From Rivularia sp. MS3 (GTDB lineage Bacteria; Cyanobacteriota; Cyanobacteriia; Cyanobacteriales; Nostocaceae), in contig JAHCMI010000077.1 of NCBI GenBank assembly GCA_019192545.1, positions 1 to 43,495 on the forward strand: a stretch of 43,495 nt of DNA. Reading direction: 5' to 3'. Made by a program: the position numbers and the translations under genes. Under the pieces are notes generated by a model that saw only the letters and a program-made list of their open reading frames with translations, ran no database searches and was not told where the DNA came from. Below, one piece after another: positions 9,492-18,517 of this stretch (position 1 is its first letter; each line of letters opens with the position of its first letter).

Positions 9492-11183
9492 ATGCAACTT
9501 GTTCACGGCTTACATTTTAGGAACCTGCGCGGAGATTTGTTTGGTGGTTTGACTGCTGCAATTGTTGCTTTACCGTTAGCTCTGGCATTTGGGGTTTCAG
9601 TTTCACCCGAAAATGGTGCAATTATGGGGCTGTACGGCGCGGTTTTTATTGGCTTTTTTGCGGCATTGTTTGGTGGAACTCCCTCGCAAATTTCTGGCCC
9701 TACCGGTCCGATGACAGTGGTAATGGCAACAGTATTTGGTAGCTTCGTTAGCCAAAACCCAGGAACAGAAGGTATGGCGATCGCCTTTACTGTGGTGATG
9801 ATGGGGGGAGCATTTCAAATCCTTTTCGGATTGCTGCGGTTGGGAAAATACATAACTTTAATACCTTACACTGTAATTTCCGGCTTTATGTCGGGGATTG
9901 GATTTATTATTTTATTTCTGCAAATCGGACCGTTTTTCGGACATCAAGGTTCAGCCAATGTCATAGAATCGCTACAAAAATTTTCTGAATTTGCAAGTAA
10001 TCCCAATCCTATAGCTATGGGGTTGGCTGTTTTAACGTTGGTTATAGTATTTGGTTCCCCCCCAAAACTCAACCGAATTATTCCTTCACCTTTATTAGCG
10101 TTGGTAGTTTGTACGCTGATTTCTGTTTTTATATTTCCCGATAGCGGCATTCCAGTAATCGGAAAAATTCCTACCGGTTTACCTCAACCGCAATTACCGC
10201 GATTAAATTTTAATCAAATGCGAATGATGGTAGAGTATGGTTTGATACTAGGAACTTTAGGCTCTATCGATTCGCTACTAACTTCCTTAGTTGCAGACAA
10301 TATTACTCGTACAACTCATGATTCCGATAAAGAATTAATCGGACAAGGAATAGGAAACTTACTTGCGGGTTTATTCGGGGGATTACCAGGAGCGGGTGCA
10401 ACCATGCGAACCGTTGTTAACGTCCGTGCTGGAGGCAAAACTCCTATATCGGGAATGGTTCATGCTTTATTTTTATTGATTATTGTTCTAGGTGGCGGAA
10501 ATTTTTTACTAATAAAAATAGAAGATATACCGAATGCAGTATTAGCAGGTATTTTAATTAAAGTTGGTATAGATATTATTGATTGGAGTTTTATTAAACG
10601 CGCCCATAAAATATCAATGCGGGCAACTGGATTGATGTACGTAGTTTTATTTTTAACGGTATTTGTAGATTTAATTACCGCTGTAGCTGTGGGGGTATTT
10701 TTTGCTAATATATTTGCTCTCAAACGTTTAACTGATTTACAAGCAAAAGAAGTCAAAGCAATAAGAAATCCTCATGATGATGCCGAGCAATTGGATTTAA
10801 GTTTGGCAGAAGAACAAATTTTAAATAAAGCAGATGGTCGTATTTTATTCATTCATCTCGGTGGTCCGATGAGTTTCGGCGCTGCCAAAGCAATTTCGCA
10901 GCAAATGTCGATTGTAGAGGATTACGATGTGTTAATTTTGGAATTCAACGAAGTACCTTATTTAGGAGTAACGGCAACTTTAGCTATAGAAAATATGGTT
11001 AAAGAAGCTTATGAAAGAAGAAGAAATGTGTATTTTGTCGGAGCTAGCGGTATAGTAAAAGACAGATTGCAATGTTTGAAAATTTTGCGACGAGTTCTAG
11101 AACAAAATCCCGTGAATTCGCGTTTGGAAGCTTTAGAAAGGGGAATGGTTCTTGTTAACCAACGCCAGGTTAAATCTAATTAA
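9492..11183 (+). CDS. bicA: BicA-like SulP bicarbonate/anion transporter
   Basis: This 563-residue integral membrane protein of the SulP/SLC26 family follows cyanobacterial BicA closely along its length. It has HFRNLRGDLFGGLTAAIVALP at the start, then GGTPSQISGPTGPMTVV, YTVISGFMSGIG, SIDSLLTSLVADNITRTTHDS, ELIGQGIGNLLAGLFGGLPGAGAT and FKVGVDIIDW-like GIDIIDWSFIKRAHK. About 12-14 hydrophobic segments come first. The cytoplasmic STAS domain begins near residue 435 (ILFIHLGGPMSFGAAKAI). BicA is a Na+-dependent, low-affinity, high-flux bicarbonate importer of the CO2-concentrating mechanism. Other SulP members carry sulfate, so the substrate is inferred from similarity. It stands alone with long flanking spacers and is preceded by a heptamer repeat. 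Confidence 0.82.
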   Translation: MQLVHGLHFRNLRGDLFGGLTAAIVALPLALAFGVSVSPENGAIMGLYGAVFIGFFAALFGGTPSQISGPTGPMTVVMATVFGSFVSQNPGTEGMAIAFTVVMMGGAFQILFGLLRLGKYITLIPYTVISGFMSGIGFIILFLQIGPFFGHQGSANVIESLQKFSEFASNPNPIAMGLAVLTLVIVFGSPPKLNRIIPSPLLALVVCTLISVFIFPDSGIPVIGKIPTGLPQPQLPRLNFNQMRMMVEYGLILGTLGSIDSLLTSLVADNITRTTHDSDKELIGQGIGNLLAGLFGGLPGAGATMRTVVNVRAGGKTPISGMVHALFLLIIVLGGGNFLLIKIEDIPNAVLAGILIKVGIDIIDWSFIKRAHKISMRATGLMYVVLFLTVFVDLITAVAVGVFFANIFALKRLTDLQAKEVKAIRNPHDDAEQLDLSLAEEQILNKADGRILFIHLGGPMSFGAAKAISQQMSIVEDYDVLILEFNEVPYLGVTATLAIENMVKEAYERRRNVYFVGASGIVKDRLQCLKILRRVLEQNPVNSRLEALERGMVLVNQRQVKSN

Positions 11184-11244
11184 TTGGTAGTTTGCTAATA
11201 GGTGAATTAATATAACCAGAGTTGCTTTTTAATTTAACAATGCT

Positions 11245-12109
11245 TCATTGAGGAGAGAATTCCTTTCTACCAAGAGGAATAACACGGGAAAAACTTCTTG
11301 TATTATTTCGTCCCATTAGCGACCATTGTCTATAAGTTCTATCAGACCAAATATTTTTTATGCGAGAGGATATTTCATTTGTTTGAAGTGGGTTTTGATA
11401 GTGGTATGCAATTCCCAATGCGATTATTTCATATGCTGGTAAGTAAAAGCCTCCAACAAATTCATCTCTTTCGGAAATGTATCTCTTAAAGCTATCATCA
11501 CCTAAAGCTTGATTAAGAATATCAAATGTTTGTTTAAAAGCTTTTTCTATATGACTGTAATCAAATTTTTTATTACGAGCCATTTCACGCATTTCATCTG
11601 TTAGATAATTACTAACATCCCCTCTGAATTTTTTAAGGTATTCCTCTTCTTTATCAAACAGAAGGATAAAGCGCAACACTAATTCCATGTCATACTGCTC
11701 TTCATAAAGTCTATCGCTTAAAGCAGTACAACTGATAAATGATTCATAATTAGCAAGCGAACGCATCAATTCATATAAATCTTTATTTAACATTAGAAGA
11801 ATACAATTTCGTACTTCTTGAGGTGTCGCAACCAAACCTCCCGTATTCAGCCGTTGAAATAGTTTAGGACTTACGCAAACGACATATCTTGTTGTAGGGT
11901 GCTGTGACACTTTAACTAATTTTCAACGTAGTAATAATGTTTTTAGTGTCACGCACCACCTGAGTGTTGTGACAATTGCGTAAGTTTTGTAGTTCATACT
12001 TAACCATTTCATCATTCTGATAAAGGCTAATCCACTCACCAATTGACATTGAATATCCATCGGTACGAATTTCTTGCCTTGTTTTGTCAATTTCTTCTTG
12101 TAAGAGCAT
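11245..12109 (-). pseudogene. Broken DUF262 (GmrSD-type) gene: internal deletion plus MITE insertion
   Basis: Two minus-strand fragments belong to one former gene. The first, 12109 down to 11990, encodes the typical DUF262 start with TDGYSMSIGEWISLYQNDE and ends in VKYEL. The second, from about 11863 down to 11245, resumes at LFQRLNTGG and continues through QEVRNCIL and SDRLYEEQYDMELVLRF, the usual DUF262 C-terminal part. In intact proteins KYELFQRLNTGG is continuous, so the MITE at 11865-11989 has split exactly this site. In addition the segment between YQNDE and KYEL, which normally spans over 100 residues and holds the DGQQR-type core, is missing. DUF262 proteins are often nuclease subunits of modification-dependent defence systems. 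This copy should be inactive. The apparent start and stop codons of the two fragments are supplied by the MITE. Confidence 0.85.
11865..11989. mobile_element. 125-bp MITE, copy 1, inside the DUF262 gene
   Basis: Non-coding element bounded by imperfect inverted ends: TAGGACTTACGCAA at the left and, read from the other strand, CAAAACTTACGCAA at the right. It is flanked by the 5-bp direct repeat TAGTT (11860-11864 and 11990-11994). The inner part contains TGTAGGGTGCTGTGACA and GTCACGCACCACC. A second copy of the same length lies at 23508-23632. No transposase gene is in the window, so mobilisation would need an insertion sequence elsewhere with matching ends. Confidence 0.85.
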
Positions 12110-12384
12110 AATTTAAAGTATTCTATAATGCTATCTGTATAGCTAGTTTTTATAAATAGCGATACTCAACTATTCTATCGCTAACCCAAAAAATATAATC
12201 TGGTAATTGCCTTGATGATTCAACTTCAGTTTTAATTAGTTTCTTCGTAGATTTGTAAATTTTTTTGATTATACACGTCTTACAGGTAGATGTATTTAGT
12301 TTTTATTTATACCTCTTGTTTAAATGGGATAGATGTACTTATAGTAAGAAATTTTTTTAATCTTAAATTCGGAAAAGCCCAGTC

Positions 12385-12468
12385 ATGTCAGAATTCACAC
12401 TCTCTATGGACGAGCTAAAATTAAAACAGCGGTTCAAGACTGTGGAATTTCTACGTAAAAAAATATGA
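12385..12468 (+). CDS. 27-residue open frame overlapping the kinase start
   Basis: ATG at 12385 opens a short frame beginning MSEFTLSMDELKLKQRF and ending at TGA 12466-12468. That stop overlaps the kinase start codon in an ATGA arrangement. This geometry is typical of translational coupling, so the frame may be a leader peptide or the remnant of a larger upstream gene. There is only a weak purine-rich stretch in front of it (GGAAAAG). I do not recognise the product, and it may be fortuitous. Confidence 0.3.
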   Translation: MSEFTLSMDELKLKQRFKTVEFLRKKI

Positions 12469-13874
12469 AAAGTGAAATTTTAGGTTCTCGCTACTCAATC
12501 CGAGAGCAACTCGGTAAGAAACCTGGAAGATACACCTATTTAGCATTAGACGAAGCAACTCATGACTCAGTCGTTGTCAAATTGCTGAAGTTTGATAGTG
12601 ATTTTGAATGGGATAGCTTAAAACTTTTTGAACGAGAAGCGGAAATCTTAAGGAATCTATCTCACCCTTTCATTCCTCAATATCTTGATTATTTTGAGGT
12701 GGATTCAGCCCAAACAAAGGGTTTTGCTTTAGTTCAAAGCTATATTGATGCCAAATCTCTGGAAGAACAAGTTAAAACAGGAAGGACTTTTAACGAAGCT
12801 GAGTTAAAAGAAATAGCCGAGAAAATTTTAAATATCTTAATTCACTTACATCAACTCAAACCTGCGATTGTTCACCGAGATATAAAGCCTAGTAACATTT
12901 TATTAACAAACCGTTCCGGGAATAGCGTTGGTGAAGTTTATTTAGTCGATTTTGGTTCGGTACAAAATATTACAGTTGTTGAAAATGCGACTTTAACTGT
13001 TGTCGGAACTTACGGTTACATGTCACCAGAACATTTCGGTGGACGTGCTGTTCCTACTTCTGATTTATATAGTTTGGGAGCAACTTTACTTTATCTTGCA
13101 ACTGGAATTCATCCAGCGGATTTTCCTCAAAAAGATTTACAAATTCAGTTTGAAGATAAAACCCAATTAAGTCAGCATTTTGCTAGCTGGTTAAAAAAAG
13201 TATTAGAACCAAGTCAGGAAAAACGATTTAATTCAGCCGCAGCCGCATTAACAGCTTTACAAAAACCAGAAATAGTTAACCAAAATATTGAAAATAACCT
13301 TGGCATCAAGCCGGTTGATACCAAAATACATTTAAATAAAAGTGCCGATAACATAGAAGTCTTCAAACCATCAAGAGGATGGAGTTTTAGCTGTATTGAA
13401 AAACTAATTACAACTACCTTCTCTACTTTTGTTGGGTTAGTTTCTATTATGTTTTTATGGCATATTCCCCTGGTTGGATGGCTGATTTCAGTGATGCTTG
13501 CTTGGTTAGGAGTTTTAAACTGGATTGATTTTATATTTGAATTATTTGGTACAACTAAATTGGTTATCAACCAAAAGGTCATTTTTTTAAGCTATCAACT
13601 CTTTGGTATAAAATACGAAAAAGTTAGACCATCTGCTCGTAAAAATATAATTAAACTAGAATACACAAACTCCTTTATTAAAAAAGCTACAAACTCAAAC
13701 GGAAAGATTTCATACAAAGAAGTTTCACCCGCAATCATTATTTGGGCTGGAAATAAACAATATAAACTTACCGGAATAACTCAAACAGAAGTCGAATGGT
13801 TGCTCAAAGAACTAAGCGATTCTTTAAAACTACCTTTTCAACGTCGGGTAATACCTATAGTTCAAAATGATTAA
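12465..13874 (+). CDS. Ser/Thr protein kinase with C-terminal membrane domain
   Basis: This 469-residue protein has a Hanks-type kinase domain over residues 1-265. The ATP-binding Lys is K39 (VVVKLLK), the catalytic loop is HRDIKPSN (137-144), DFG is at 162-164, and YMSPEHF stands in place of APE. The Gly-rich loop is replaced by LGKKPGRYTYLA, as is usual for this cyanobacterial subgroup. A linker leads to a hydrophobic region at about 310-365, and then to a soluble tail of about 100 residues with beta character. The kinase should therefore face the cytoplasm at the membrane. Its start codon overlaps the stop of a 27-residue frame. Substrates are unknown. Confidence 0.88.
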   Translation: MKSEILGSRYSIREQLGKKPGRYTYLALDEATHDSVVVKLLKFDSDFEWDSLKLFEREAEILRNLSHPFIPQYLDYFEVDSAQTKGFALVQSYIDAKSLEEQVKTGRTFNEAELKEIAEKILNILIHLHQLKPAIVHRDIKPSNILLTNRSGNSVGEVYLVDFGSVQNITVVENATLTVVGTYGYMSPEHFGGRAVPTSDLYSLGATLLYLATGIHPADFPQKDLQIQFEDKTQLSQHFASWLKKVLEPSQEKRFNSAAAALTALQKPEIVNQNIENNLGIKPVDTKIHLNKSADNIEVFKPSRGWSFSCIEKLITTTFSTFVGLVSIMFLWHIPLVGWLISVMLAWLGVLNWIDFIFELFGTTKLVINQKVIFLSYQLFGIKYEKVRPSARKNIIKLEYTNSFIKKATNSNGKISYKEVSPAIIIWAGNKQYKLTGITQTEVEWLLKELSDSLKLPFQRRVIPIVQND

Positions 13875-13987
13875 GTCTGATTAATTAAGAATTAAGCACA
13901 AAAGCTGATTATTCCTATTGCCGGTTTCAGAAAGAAAAATAATAAGATAATATATGGCATCAAAAGATAAAAACAGGGGCAGATAAG

Positions 13988-14713
13988 ATGCTTGCAGACA
14001 ATGATTCTTTACTAGGTGAAAATAGTTCTGCTGCTGCTAGGGACCCCCTAACTGGTGGCATTAGTTTTAACAATGATATAGACAGCGATCGCAATATTTT
14101 AGAAGTTACCAGCATTGGAGAAGTTACAGTTCCTACGAGTATCACTACAGTTGATTTAGGAATTGAAGTGCAGGGAGAAACAGCCCAAGAAGTTCAGCAA
14201 GAAGTGGCTCAACAAACAACGAATGTTGTAGATGTGCTAGAAAAACTTGAAGTTAAAGAACTCCAAACTACCTCGGTGCGATTATTTCCAGTTTATAGTT
14301 TTGAAAACGATACTCGAACTTTAACTGGGTTTGAAGCCCGCAACAGCCTTTCCTTCGAGTTACCCAACCAAGAAGCAGGAGCCGCTATCGACGCAGCAGT
14401 TGCAGCAGGTGCAAATCAAATACAAAACATCAGCTTTTCAGCTTCAGACGAAGCATTACAGCAGGCACGTTTGCAAGCACTTAAGCAAGCTATAGAACAA
14501 GCTCAAACAGAAGCCGCAACTGTTTTTGACACTTTAAACTTAGTTTCACAAGAGATTGTAGGCATCGAAATTTTATCAGTGGGTGAGTCAAATCCGATTT
14601 CTCAACCCCTTCGATTTGAAGCAAGCGCGGCAAGAGACACGACACCAATAATTGGCAGCCCTCAAACAGTACAAGCAACAGTTGCTTTAGATATTCTTTA
14701 CAGCGAGCAGTAA
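13988..14713 (+). CDS. SIMPL (DUF541) domain protein
   Basis: This 241-residue protein carries a SIMPL/DUF541 domain. It has a start like GEVTVPTSITTVDLGIEVQGETAQEVQQE, a middle VKELQTTSVRLFPVYSFEND and GFEARNSLSFEL, then ARLQALKQAIEQAQ and an end QTVQATVALDILY. SIMPL proteins are usually periplasmic or secreted oligomers of ill-defined function. The expected signal peptide is absent: the first 40 residues are polar. An in-frame stop lies upstream, so no longer start explains it. Either it is cytoplasmic or the signal sequence was lost. It follows the kinase gene by 113 bp on the same strand. Confidence 0.8.
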   Translation: MLADNDSLLGENSSAAARDPLTGGISFNNDIDSDRNILEVTSIGEVTVPTSITTVDLGIEVQGETAQEVQQEVAQQTTNVVDVLEKLEVKELQTTSVRLFPVYSFENDTRTLTGFEARNSLSFELPNQEAGAAIDAAVAAGANQIQNISFSASDEALQQARLQALKQAIEQAQTEAATVFDTLNLVSQEIVGIEILSVGESNPISQPLRFEASAARDTTPIIGSPQTVQATVALDILYSEQ

Positions 14714-15430
14714 GTAAGGAGTAGTACTCGTTTTTATTAAAATTGACGGGTGAAAGCAGGCAGGGGGAGCAGGGGAAGCAGGGGAGCAGGGGAAGAAAAT
14801 ATTTTAATTAAAAATAAACTCATCAGATTTAATGAAATGGAGTAGTAGTAGTCTGTCCCATAAAATACTATGGGTAAAAATCGCTTCTCAACTTCTCTTC
14901 TTTTTCTTTTCTCAGCGTACTCTGCGCTCTCTGCGGTTATATTAATTAACCCTTCAATTTTAATAGGACAAACCAGTAGTCCTTTTCATTAGTTTTGACG
15001 GGTAAAACAAAAAGACTAAAATAATTCTCCCCCACTCTCCCTCTCTCCCCCTCCCCCACTCCTAACCCTAATCCGGCAATTTTAATGAAAACCAGTAGTA
15101 GTACTCCGCCTATAATTCAAGCCCTCAAAACGGCCGGGGACATAAAATTAGTGGTTATTTTCAGTAATTTACACGGTTTGTTTTAGGTTTTTATAAGTTA
15201 ATTTTAAGCCCGTATCTACGCAATCGAATAAAGCGTAGCGGTAGTTTTTTTTTAGCATACTAGATATTAAATAACCAAAATAATTTCAAATTATAATCAA
15301 ATTAAAATCTTGACATTTTTATCTAAAATTCATCTTTGTTAAAATTTATTTATCTACTATCTCGCTTCTGGAATTGACTTTTTATTAATGGTAGCTATTG
15401 ATATAAATTCATCAGCAAACCATAATAAAA
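14714..15430. repeat. 717-bp intergenic region packed with dispersed repeats
   Basis: No gene seen. A GTTTT(T/C)ATTA.....TGACGGGT unit recurs at about 14729-14752 and 14982-15003, and in inverted form near 15073-15095 (CGGCAATTTTAATGAAAACC). Between these lie AGCAGGGG direct repeats (14764-14795), the CAGCGTACTCTGCGCTCTCTG sequence (14914-14936, a relative of 23355-23385), and a C/T-rich stretch at 15025-15065. The part next to the secreted-protein gene (15230-15430) is AT-rich. Confidence 0.55.
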
Positions 15431-16069
15431 ATGAAAATAATACCTATAATTGCTATTATTTCAACCTTATCTATAGCAACTCCAACTACTGCTCAATTAA
15501 TACCCTCTACGCCTGTAAAGCTAAACAGTGCTAGTCTTCCTAACGTGCGTGTAATTAGAAACGAAACCACTATTAGAATTTACAATGGCAAAATAATTAA
15601 AAATATTCGAGCTAAAAGCTTGAAAGTACGAGTTCTGGACTCGAAAACTTGCCAGGGTAAACAAGTTAAACGTCAAACTTTATCAGGGAAAAGATTTTTA
15701 AGTAAAACTATTGAGGTAGATAAAAAAACAGGTAATTTAGCAGTAGGAGTCGTATTGCAAGATTGCTGGAAACAAAATATAAATGCAGCATTCATTCTTC
15801 AACCCGAAGCAAATTGGAATAATTACATTATTCATCGAGTACCAGTTCCTGGAGAAAGAGAAATTAATGATAGATTTTCTACTTACCCTTTGAGAAATAT
15901 TAAAGGTTTGGGATTTGTAGATGGTAATTTAATTATAAAATATGCAAACTCCGACCATTCAGAAGCAATGCTTGTATATACTTCTTCAAATAAACCGATT
16001 GGGAAATATGCTGGTTGTGTTGTAACAAAGCCAAGCAAAGATAATAATATTTGTCCGTATTTTAACTAA
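15431..16069 (+). CDS. Secreted protein of unknown function
   Basis: I do not recognise a family in this 212-residue protein. The first 22 residues form a clear signal peptide (MKIIPIIAIISTLSIATPTTAQ), with cleavage likely after TTA or TAQ, so the protein should be periplasmic or exported. The mature part is basic and beta-rich, and contains five Cys in pairs suited to disulfides (DSKTCQGK, VLQDCWKQ, YAGCVV, NNICPYF). It stands between repeat-rich spacers, transcribed alone. Confidence 0.65.
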   Translation: MKIIPIIAIISTLSIATPTTAQLIPSTPVKLNSASLPNVRVIRNETTIRIYNGKIIKNIRAKSLKVRVLDSKTCQGKQVKRQTLSGKRFLSKTIEVDKKTGNLAVGVVLQDCWKQNINAAFILQPEANWNNYIIHRVPVPGEREINDRFSTYPLRNIKGLGFVDGNLIIKYANSDHSEAMLVYTSSNKPIGKYAGCVVTKPSKDNNICPYFN

Positions 16070-16430
16070 ATTTTAACTAAAAGTTATCTTCTAATTTCAT
16101 GGGTGATTATTTTGAGAATATCGCATTGAATATTTCAATTATTATTTTGTGTAATGCGGATTTAATCGGCTCTCCTTTTTTATCAAAACCTTTGGGTGTA
16201 AAACCCCATCGTCTATACGTTGCTAGTAATTGGTTGGGGTAAAAACCCCATTCAATTACCTCTCCCTCACTCCCTCACTCTCTCTCTCACTCCCTCTTTA
16301 TCTACCCCCTCTTCCCTCTCTCCCCTCCATCGCTACATCTTTGTATTCTCCCAATAATACAAAACCCCACAATGCCCCAGAAGTTGTAAAATAATAAATA
16401 TATTTATTAAGAAAAATTAACTAACTATCA
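16070..16430. repeat. Intergenic region with GGGGT hairpin and CT-rich tract
   Basis: A small hairpin-like repeat GGTGTAAAACCCCAT/GGTTGGGGTAAAAACCCCATT lies at 16196-16251. It is followed by a C/T-rich tract at 16260-16330 (CTCCCTCACT type). No gene is apparent. The 50 bases before crtD are AT-rich and could hold its promoter. Confidence 0.5.
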
Positions 16431-17936
16431 ATGTCAAATGGGAAGGGGAAATCCCGTATAGTTGTTGTTGGCGCTGGAATTGGCGGACTTACCGCAGGTG
16501 CTTTACTAGCAAACAAAGGTTATGAAGTATTAATTTTAGACCAAGCCCTTATACCGGGAGGCTGTGCTTCTACGTTTAAACGCAAGGGTTTTACTTTTGA
16601 TGTTGGTGCGACTCAGGTAGCAGGTTTGGAACCGGGAGGAATTCACCATCGGATTTTTTCTGAATTAAATATTAATTTACCCGAAGCAACACCCTGCGAC
16701 CCTGCTTGCGCGGTATACTTACCGGGGGAAACTACTCCTATAAATGTTTGGCGAAATCCGCAGAAATGGCATGAAGAACGTTTGCGACAGTTTCCCGGTA
16801 GCGAACCTTTCTGGAATTTACTATCAACTTTATTCAAAGCAAGCTGGAGATTTCAAGGACGAGACCCCGTATTACCACCGCGTAATTGGTGGGATTTACT
16901 ACAGTTAACTACGGCAGTACGTCCGGATACTTTAGTTACAGTTCCCTATACTTTATCTACTGTCGGAGACGCTTTACGCTTCACCGGACAAGGTGATAAT
17001 CATCGTTTGCGAACTTTTTTAGATTTGCAATTAAAGTTATATTCCCAAGTTAATGCAGAAGAAACAGCCTTACTTTATGCTGCAACTGCATTAAGCGTAT
17101 CTCAGGAACCGCAAGGATTATACCATCTTCAAGGAAGTATGCAGGTATTGAGCGATCGCCTTGTAGAATCTTTGGAAAGGGATGGCGGTAAGTTGTTGAT
17201 GCGTCATACAGTAGAACATGTCAAAGTCGAGAACAATCAAGTTAGTGCGGTAGTTATTCGCAACCAAAAAACCGGAGAAGTTTGGACTGAAGCGACAAAT
17301 CATGTGGTTGCAAATGTCACGGTTCAAAATTTGATGCAACTGCTGGGTGAAAAAGCTCCTAAAGGATATAAAAAACGAGTTGACAACTTACCTCCTTCAT
17401 CCGGTGCTTTTATCATTTATTTAGGCGTTGACGAAAGCGCAATTCCTTCCGGATGTCCGCCACATTTACAGTTCCTCTACGATCCTAACGGCCCAATTGG
17501 CGAAAATAATTCTCTATTTGTTTCTGTAAGTCGTGCTGGCGATGGGCGCGCCCCTGCCGGAAAAGGGACAATAATTGCTTCTTCTTTTGTAGATGCAGAC
17601 AAATGGTGGGATTCAGATGATTATGATGCTTTAAAAAATAAGTTTACCCAAGAAGCCATATCTCGTTTAGGAAAATTTTTCTACTTGAAACCAGAAACTA
17701 TTATTCATCAAGAAGCTGCCACACCTCGTACTTTTTACAATTTCACAGCTAGAGACAAAGGAATTGTCGGTGGTATCGGACAAAGAGTTCCAAATTTCGG
17801 TCCTTTCGGATTTGCTAATCGTACTCCAATAAATAATTTGTGGCTGGTAGGCGATTCAACTCATCCCGGTGAAGGTACTGCGGGAGTCAGTTATTCAGCT
17901 TTGACAGTGGTAAGACAGATTACAGTTAGCACTTAG
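16431..17936 (+). CDS. crtD: Carotenoid C-3',4' desaturase-type oxidoreductase (CrtD)
   Basis: This 501-residue flavoprotein belongs to the phytoene desaturase/CrtI family. The dinucleotide-binding motif VVVGAGIGGLTAGALLA is at residues 10-27 with the acidic end of the second strand in LILDQ, then PGGCASTFKRKGFTFDVGAT. The C-terminal family motif GLWLVGDSTHPGEGTAG is present as NLWLVGDSTHPGEGTAGVSYSAL, the FAD pyrophosphate end of the domain. Length and wording fit cyanobacterial CrtD, which introduces the 3',4' double bond of myxol glycosides. CrtO/CruD-type relatives are possible alternatives. It is monocistronic, and its stop codon lies at the edge of a dispersed repeat. Confidence 0.8.
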   Translation: MSNGKGKSRIVVVGAGIGGLTAGALLANKGYEVLILDQALIPGGCASTFKRKGFTFDVGATQVAGLEPGGIHHRIFSELNINLPEATPCDPACAVYLPGETTPINVWRNPQKWHEERLRQFPGSEPFWNLLSTLFKASWRFQGRDPVLPPRNWWDLLQLTTAVRPDTLVTVPYTLSTVGDALRFTGQGDNHRLRTFLDLQLKLYSQVNAEETALLYAATALSVSQEPQGLYHLQGSMQVLSDRLVESLERDGGKLLMRHTVEHVKVENNQVSAVVIRNQKTGEVWTEATNHVVANVTVQNLMQLLGEKAPKGYKKRVDNLPPSSGAFIIYLGVDESAIPSGCPPHLQFLYDPNGPIGENNSLFVSVSRAGDGRAPAGKGTIIASSFVDADKWWDSDDYDALKNKFTQEAISRLGKFFYLKPETIIHQEAATPRTFYNFTARDKGIVGGIGQRVPNFGPFGFANRTPINNLWLVGDSTHPGEGTAGVSYSALTVVRQITVST

Positions 17937-17963
17937 CGCGCTATGTCCTATCGGACACGCTCC
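17934..17963. repeat. TAGCG...TGTCC/GGACA dispersed repeat
   Basis: TAGCGCGCTATGTCC followed by TATCGGACACGCTCCG is a reversed relative of the tandem copies at 8700-8792. The first three bases are also the crtD stop codon. Confidence 0.6.
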
Positions 17964-18063
17964 GAAAAAAGCGTGTTCACTGTAGGGTGCGGTTAACGGG
18001 GCATCCTGCCCGTTTCCCATGTACCGGCTTTAGATGAAATATGCTGTATACATAAAAATTTAA

Positions 18064-18084
18064 AGACGTAGCAGTGCTACGTCT
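18064..18084. terminator. Perfect hairpin AGACGTAGC / GCTACGTCT
   Basis: Nine-base perfect inverted arms separated by AGT. It lies between crtD (+) and the 53-residue gene (-) and could end transcription of either, though no long T-run follows. The same AGACGTAGC palindrome is a frequent cyanobacterial repeat, so a mere repeat is equally likely. Confidence 0.45.
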
Positions 18085-18142
18085 CTACATTAGCTGTGGT
18101 GATTTTTTAGGAGATAGCGTCTTCAATATCTTCAATATAAGA

Positions 18143-18304
18143 TTATCGCTGCTTTGGAGAACTACGACGCATTTCGCGCTTTTCCTGCTCTAAAAGACGG
18201 CGATCGCGCCATTCCATTAGAGTAAGATAAATTACACCACCCGTAACAGCTACGAGTAATACTAAGGCTGATATTGCCAAAATGTTGAGAAAAGGACCTT
18301 CCAT
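18143..18304 (-). CDS. Small single-span membrane protein (53 aa), downstream of petN
   Basis: The protein starts MEGPFLNILAISALVLL, has one membrane helix (about residues 6-30, ending GGVIYLTL), and then the charged segment EWRDRRLLEQEKREMRR. This layout, one N-terminal span and a basic stromal or cytoplasmic tail, is that of small thylakoid subunits. NdhP of the NDH-1 complex is one candidate, but I am not certain of this. It lies only 8 bp after the petN stop on the same strand, so the two are almost surely co-transcribed. The start ATG is the one whose length gives the conserved-looking span at the N terminus. Confidence 0.75.
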   Translation of the reverse strand: MEGPFLNILAISALVLLVAVTGGVIYLTLMEWRDRRLLEQEKREMRRSSPKQR

Positions 18305-18312
18305 ATCGGATT

Positions 18313-18402
18313 CTATAGTCCGTTACGACCCCAAACTACCATTGCAATTGACCAAGTAAAAACTACTAGTAGCGTCACCCAGCCTAAAGTCAAGATTGCC
18401 AT
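18313..18402 (-). CDS. petN: Cytochrome b6f complex subunit 8 (PetN)
   Basis: A 29-residue protein, [12 protein letters not shown]...VVWGRNGL, that matches PetN along its whole length. It is one of the small single-helix subunits of the cytochrome b6f complex in the thylakoid membrane and is needed for complex stability. The gene is easily missed because it is only 90 bp. A 53-residue membrane protein follows it 8 bp later on the same strand. It is transcribed away from the plus-strand gene at 18518, so the promoter must lie in the 18403-18517 gap. Confidence 0.95.
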   Translation of the reverse strand: MAILTLGWVTLLVVFTWSIAMVVWGRNGL

Positions 18403-18517
18403 AATACTACTTCTAAACTTCCTGTTTTAACAACTCTATAAATATCATACAATCATCAGTTACTAGTTGAAATGGGTATTGGTATATGGAATTAAGCATG
18501 GATTACGGGGCATTGTG

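Noticed and set aside
7298-12109. A complete BREX or GmrSD defence system
   Set aside because: Only single, BrxD-like and broken DUF262 genes are present. No methyltransferase, PglZ, helicase or intact nuclease was found.
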